This document shows positions 59,253 to 64,000 of a stretch of 64,000 nt of DNA, one piece after another. Location: NCBI RefSeq assembly GCF_937616625.2, contig NC_065577.1, positions 24,379,501-24,443,500 on the forward strand, read 5' to 3'. Both the position numbers and the translations under genes were made by a program. Below the pieces are notes generated by a model. That model searched no databases. It saw only the letters and a program-made list of their open reading frames with translations, and had not been told where the DNA came from. Position 1 is the first letter of the stretch, and each line of letters opens with the position of its first letter. The DNA is from Mercurialis annua. Taxonomy: Eukaryota; Streptophyta; Magnoliopsida; Malpighiales; Euphorbiaceae.

Positions 59253-62064
59253 TGTAATACCCCGTGTTTTCTGTTTATGTTTCCGATAGTTGTTCGTTCG
59301 TTTCATCGTCCGTATCTCACGTGTTTGGGCTCGAATAGTCCATTTTTGAAGTTCGAAATCGGTTTCATTTCATCGGCGGGTTCGGACCAAGTTTGGGCCG
59401 TTTTAAAATTTTGCCTGCAGGGCGCGACAGAAGGCACGACAGGTCCGGCGCGCCTCGCGTCGCGCCCTGCCTTAAAATTTGATAAGAGGGCACGATGGCC
59501 CGTCGCGCCTCGCGACACTCCTGCCATCGCGCCCTGCGAGTAAAATCCGACGTGGGGTCTATAAATCGACCCCTTAACCTAACCTAATCGAGTTTTTCAT
59601 TCTAATAAAACCCTAGCCGACTATTTCAATCGAAAACACTCAGAAATATTGCAACATACATCTGTTTCACTTGATTTCGGATTCGGTAAGTTTCCTCGTC
59701 AGTTTCTTAATCATTCGTTACGTCGCTATCGTACCTTAACTCATTCTCTCTCGTTTTAGTGTTGAATCAAGATCCGTTTCGTTGCTATTCAAGCCCTTAC
59801 TGATCTCATCGATTCTAAGGCTTCCTATCTCTCTACCGTACGTTATTCTATTCGGTTCAATCGCTGTCGTCTCGTCATTTTGCGATAACATTAAGTTTCT
59901 GTTTTCCGGATTCTGGCGAAGTGCTAAGTTTGTGCATGGGTGATAATCTTACATTGTTTAGGTTGATATATTAAGCCCTATTCAAGCCAAATCCATCTCC
60001 GCTTCATATTAGCTTCAGAATTCTTAGGTATGTCGAAATCCTTAAATTGCCGACTAGTTCTTCGTTGAGTTCATGTTGATTATGCCGATTTGTTCTTGCT
60101 TTTGCTTTGACTTGATCCATGTGCCTTGCAAACCTTAATCTTATGCTTTTGTTTGAATAAAATGGTTAGATACAAGTTTGGTTTTGAAGTTGTGCCTACT
60201 GTTTTGGTTTTGAAATGGAGTTATTGTTGAAGATTCATGTGTGGCGAGGATTATGTTTGTTTTGAATAAAGAGGATGGTTAATTACTTGTTATGGTCACC
60301 GAAATGTTGTTGCTTAAATCAATGGATACTTAAAGTTAGTTTTACTTTTGTTTTGTTATTAATTGGATTTCGTTAAGATTTACAAGTAACATATTGGAAA
60401 CGATAGTTTAATTACAAATTAATGTTAATATAATTACTAGGGTAATTATATTGGGTTTTGAATATCAAAATGGCTAAATTACAATTTAGCCCTTGAACAT
60501 TTTTATAACTTATATAAGTAAGTTTTTGATTAGTAACATTATATTTTGTTTTAATTATAAACAAAAGTAATTAATTTGATTTCAAATATCAAATTGGCTA
60601 AAGTACAGTTTAGTCCCTAATTGGCTAAAGTACAGTTTAGTCCCTATACTTTATAAACTTAAAATGGTTAGATTTTTGAGGTGTAACTTGGGTTACTTGG
60701 AATTGAAGTTATTCAGTTCCCCTTTAAAATGGATTATTATTTTATTGAATTATTTTATAAATATAAACTCGGGTTTATATTGATAAACGTTTTCAGTTGG
60801 GTTAGACTTGGGTCACCCGACAAGTGAGGTTAGCTTGGTAATTAATGATAACTCGGCTAACCCACTATTTGGAAATTAATTATTATTTAAAGATTATTAA
60901 ATAATATTTATAAATTGGATTTTAAGCGAGAACTCAATAGACTTATATTAATTGGACTTTATTACCTTTTGGGTATTTTTGTGTTGCTTTGAATTATTTA
61001 ATTCTGACGTGTTAATTGTGCTAGTCCTATGTGGTGTCTAGTACTCTCTATAGTTAGGGTCTGTTTTTAATAATTATTTTATTTGTCTAGACCCGTCTAT
61101 TGTTCGTGCTCCAGAGGCGAACCAGGATTAGTTGCTTGCCGGGTTTCATGTGCATTAGCAAGCAGTGAGTTTGTACTTACTATTTACCGCTTTATTAAGT
61201 AAATTATTATTTTAATATTAAATATATATATTGTACGTATATTTCGAACTATTTTTATATTATGGCTTTTAGTTATAACATGCTACCTAATGTGCATCAT
61301 TAGGACTGCGTGCGCACTGATATTGATCTGGGTAAGTTATATATGGAAATGTGGTAACTCGGTGTGAGCACAGCTCTCGGGACCAAGTAGAGTAACTCGG
61401 TGTAGCTCAGCTCTCGGGACTCTGGTATAAGTGTGGTCAGTGGTAACTCGGTGTAGCTCAGCTCTCGGGACCAGACCTATTGGATTATATTGTTTATTTA
61501 GAATTGTGGATTAGGGTTCCAACTATTATTCGTAATATCGTTATTAAATGTTTTAAACGGTTTTAAAGGTTTTCCACTTAATAAATGTAGATAGTGGTAT
61601 GAACTCATCTCAGTATATCTGACCCCGTTGTTTTCCCAATTTTTCCCAGGGTTATGATCTGAGAGAGTCTGGTGATCTCCGCATTTACTTTTCTTCGGGG
61701 ATTCCATTTATTTTTGATAAATTGTAAAACTATTTTATTCTTAGACCGCAGTAGTAACTAGACGTCTTTATTATTATTATATATTTTGTCGGATTGGTTC
61801 AACTGGTTATATTGCTTTGGCATGTTATATTATTTACTTTGGTTTATGATAAATCTATTTTAGACTCGGAATTGGATAAGCATGTTATATTAATTGTTGC
61901 ATATTATAACTGCTAGATTTAGGCTGAAGTCTCGGTTGCCCCCGAGCATTGGTTTTCTGCAGGTTTATGTGTTTATATGTTAATTGAAAGGCTAGTTACG
62001 AGTTTTGGTACTACATTACCCAGACCCTAGCGCCGATCGCGATTCATGAAAATGGGTCGTGACA
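59253..62064 (+). mobile_element. Solo LTR with TSD CGCTA
   Basis: It begins TGTAATACCCCGTGTTTTCT and ends GGGTCGTGACA (2812 bp), flanked by perfect CGCTA repeats at 59248-59252 and 62065-62069. The right 1.7 kb follow the Tekay-like LTRs closely, including the threefold repeat near 61352-61471. The first 500 bp are of another type: a GC-rich stretch with CGCGCC palindromes, then TATAAAT at 59560. The start resembles that of the minus-strand solo LTR at 22476-25253. The 74-88-codon frames near 59300 lie in the GC-rich palindromes and are not supported as genes. Confidence 0.9.
59417..59541. promoter_or_regulatory. GC-rich palindrome cluster in the solo LTR
   Basis: GCAGGGCGCGAC at 59417-59428 pairs perfectly with GTCGCGCCCTGC at 59459-59470. 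GGGCACGATGG near 59488 pairs, with one mismatch, with CCATCGCGCCC near 59523. The cluster ends about 20 bp before the TATA-like TATAAAT at 59560-59566, the same place as the unrelated palindromes in the other LTRs. Confidence 0.65.
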
Positions 62065-64000
62065 CGCTAAAAATGAGAAACGTTTGGTTTTGTTACGTAA
62101 CATTTGTAAACGTTTGGCTTAAATCGGTAAAAAGTTGAAACATTTGGATTTGTTTCATAAAATTAGCAAACGTTTGGCTTAAATTGCTAAAAAGGTGAAA
62201 ATTTCGATTTTGTTTCTAACGTTTATAATCAAGTGGCTTAAATCTCAAAAAATATGAAACGTTTGGATTTGTTTCGTAACGTTTGTAAACGTTTGGCTTA
62301 AATACCTAAAAATGTGAAATGTTTGGATTTGTCTCGTAGCGTTTGTAAACGTTTAGCTTAAATTTCTAAAAAGGTGAAACGTCTGGATTTGTTTCATAAC
62401 GTTTGGCTTAAATTGCTAAAAAGGTGAAACGCTTGGATTTGTTTCGTAACGTTTGTAACCGTTTGGCTTAAATCGCTATAATGGGGAAACGTTTGGATTA
62501 GTTTCGTAATGTTTATGTTTGGCTTAAATTGCTAAAAGGTGAAACGTTTTGTTTTGTTTCGTAACGTTTGCAAATGTTTGGCTTAAATTGCTAAAAAGGT
62601 GAAACATTTGGATTTGTTTTGTAATATTTTAAACATTTGGCTTAAATCGCTAAAATGGAGAAATGTTTGGATTTGTTTTATAACGTTTACAAACGTTACG
62701 CTTAAATCGCTAAAAAGTGGAAACGTTTGGTTTTGTTTCGTAACATTTGTAAACAATTGGCTTAAATCGATAAAAAGGTGAAATGTTTGGATTCGTTTCG
62801 TAATGTTTATTAACGTTTATTTCGTAGCGCTCGTAATCGTTTGGCTTCAATTGCTAAAAAGGTGAAACGTTTGGATTTGATTTGTACTGTTTGTAAACGT
62901 GGCTTAAATTGCTAAAAATGTGAAACGCTTGGATTTGTTTCGAACCGTTTGTAAACGTGGCTTCAATTGCTAAAAGAGTGAAACGTTTGGATTTGTTCCA
63001 TAACGTTTTAAACGTTTGGTTTTATTTCGTAACATTTGTAAGCGTTTGATTTCAATCGCTAAAATGGTGAAACGTTTGGATTTGTTTCCTAACCATTGTA
63101 AACGTTTGGCTTAATTCGCTAAAAAGGCGAAAAGTTTGGATTTGTTTTGTAATGTTTGTAAACGTTGGCATAAATTGCTAAAAACGTGAAACATTTGGCT
63201 TATATGGCTAAAAAGGCGAAACGTTTGGAATTGTTTTTCTAATGTTTGTAAACGTTTGGCTTAAATTGCTAAAAAGGTGAAACGTTTGGCATATATTGCT
63301 AAAAATGTGAAATTTTGGATATGTTTCGCAACGTTTGTAAACGTTTGGCTTAAATCGCTAAAAAGGTAAAACGTTTGGTTTTGTTCCTTAATGTTTGTAA
63401 ACGTTTGGCTAAAGTTGCTAAAAAGGTGAAACGCTCGGATTTGTTTCGTAATGTTTGTTAACGATTGGCTCAAATTGCTAAAAAGGGGAAACGTTTGATT
63501 TTGTTCCGTAAATTTGTGAACGTTTGGCTTAAATTGCTAAAAAGGTGGCTTAAATTGCTAAAAAGGTGAAACGTTTGGATTTGTTTGGTAACATTTGTAA
63601 ACATTTGGCTTAAATCGCTAAAAAGGGGAAACATTAGGATTTATTTTGTAACGATTGTAAACGTTTGGATTATATTGCTAAAAATGTGAAACATTTGGAT
63701 TTGTTTCGTAACGTTTGTAAACGTTTTGCTTAAATCGCTAAAATGGGGAAACGTTTGGATTTGTTTGGTAGCGTTTGTAAACAGTTGGCTTAAATCGCTA
63801 AATATCTGAAAGTTTGGTTTTGTTCCGTAACGTTTGTAAATGTTTGTCTTAAATCGCTAAAAAGGTGAAACGTTTGGATTTGTTTCGTAACATTTACAAA
63901 CGTTTGGCTTCAATCGCTAAAAAAAGTGAAATTTTCGGTTTTGTTTCGTAACGTTTATAATCAATTGGCTTAAATCTTAAAAAATGTGAAACGTTTGGAT
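62065..64000 (+). repeat. 60-bp satellite, F orientation, to the window edge
   Basis: F monomers continue without an orientation change to the end of the window, so the array extends beyond it. The order of variants near 62190-62260 (a TTTATAATCAAGTGGCTTAA phrase followed by CTCAAAAAAT) recurs near 63950-63990, and also near 55262 and 57955. This is another sign of multi-monomer copies. There is no gene. Confidence 0.93.

Noticed and set aside
59277..59543. GC-rich frames on both strands (74-88 codons)
   Set aside because: They sit in the GC-rich palindromes of a solo LTR with perfect target repeats; the composition and dyads explain the open frames.
18576..64000. Dozens of open frames of 60-250 codons with peptides such as SDLSQTFTNVTKQIQTF, or NVWICFVTFVNVWLK on the other strand
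   Set aside because: They are the 60-bp satellite read in stop-free frames, with no start context, no unique domain and interruptions at every length-changing monomer.
18576..64000. Telomeric or interstitial telomere repeat
   Set aside because: No TTTAGGG runs; the TTTAGCG in the monomer is a chance resemblance within a 60-bp unit.
1..64000. tRNA, rRNA or snRNA genes
   Set aside because: No cloverleaf boxes or conserved rRNA segments were seen; the only tRNA-related sequences are the retroelement primer sites.

Overview
The window looks like heterochromatin from a flowering plant, probably a eudicot. The evidence is a chromovirus-type Ty3/gypsy element with a plant initiator-Met tRNA primer site, Mutator-like MITEs with 9-bp target duplications, and a very long satellite array. 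I cannot name the species. I see no host gene, tRNA or rRNA. The only convincing protein-coding gene is the 1652-residue gag-pol of one retrotransposon.

Layout. Bases 1-1788 are AT-rich, pyrimidine-rich sequence without a recognisable gene. Bases 1789-6631 are a damaged LTR element: an LTR, a primer site and a non-coding interior that carries a 318-bp MITE. From 6632 to the right edge the background is a tandem satellite with a 60-bp monomer. The satellite is interrupted by: a complete Tekay/Del-like chromovirus with nearly identical 3-kb LTRs (7220-18575); a solo LTR on the minus strand (22476-25253); an internally deleted element of a second LTR family (27659-30974); a solo LTR (31230-34138); a second MITE (35638-36007); a truncated minus-strand LTR fused to an LTR/primer-site fragment (47949-49895); a truncated LTR (56369-57757); and another solo LTR (59253-62064). 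Five of these insertions have perfect target-site duplications in satellite sequence, so the satellite was there first.

The satellite monomer is built from six decamers, with the hexamer AACGTT recurring at 10- and 20-bp spacing. Its commonest variants are CpG to TpG or CpA changes, as expected of methylated DNA. Called F here when TTTGGATTTG reads on the plus strand and R when it reads on the minus strand, the array flips orientation many times. Some of these inversion junctions recur as the same junction, which suggests that inverted islands were amplified with their flanks. Marker variants recur about 1.1 kb apart, and one block of about 1 kb is duplicated nearly intact.

The most interesting signal outside the satellite is a cassette of strong palindromes just upstream of the TATA-like box in the LTRs. 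Its sequence differs between LTR subfamilies (TCTCGTTCGAGA-type, GC-rich CGCG-type, TTCGC/CGCTAA-type), but its dyad-rich character and place are kept. I think this is the best candidate here for an undescribed regulatory feature. Similarity, age and periodicity statements are hand estimates from reading the sequence.
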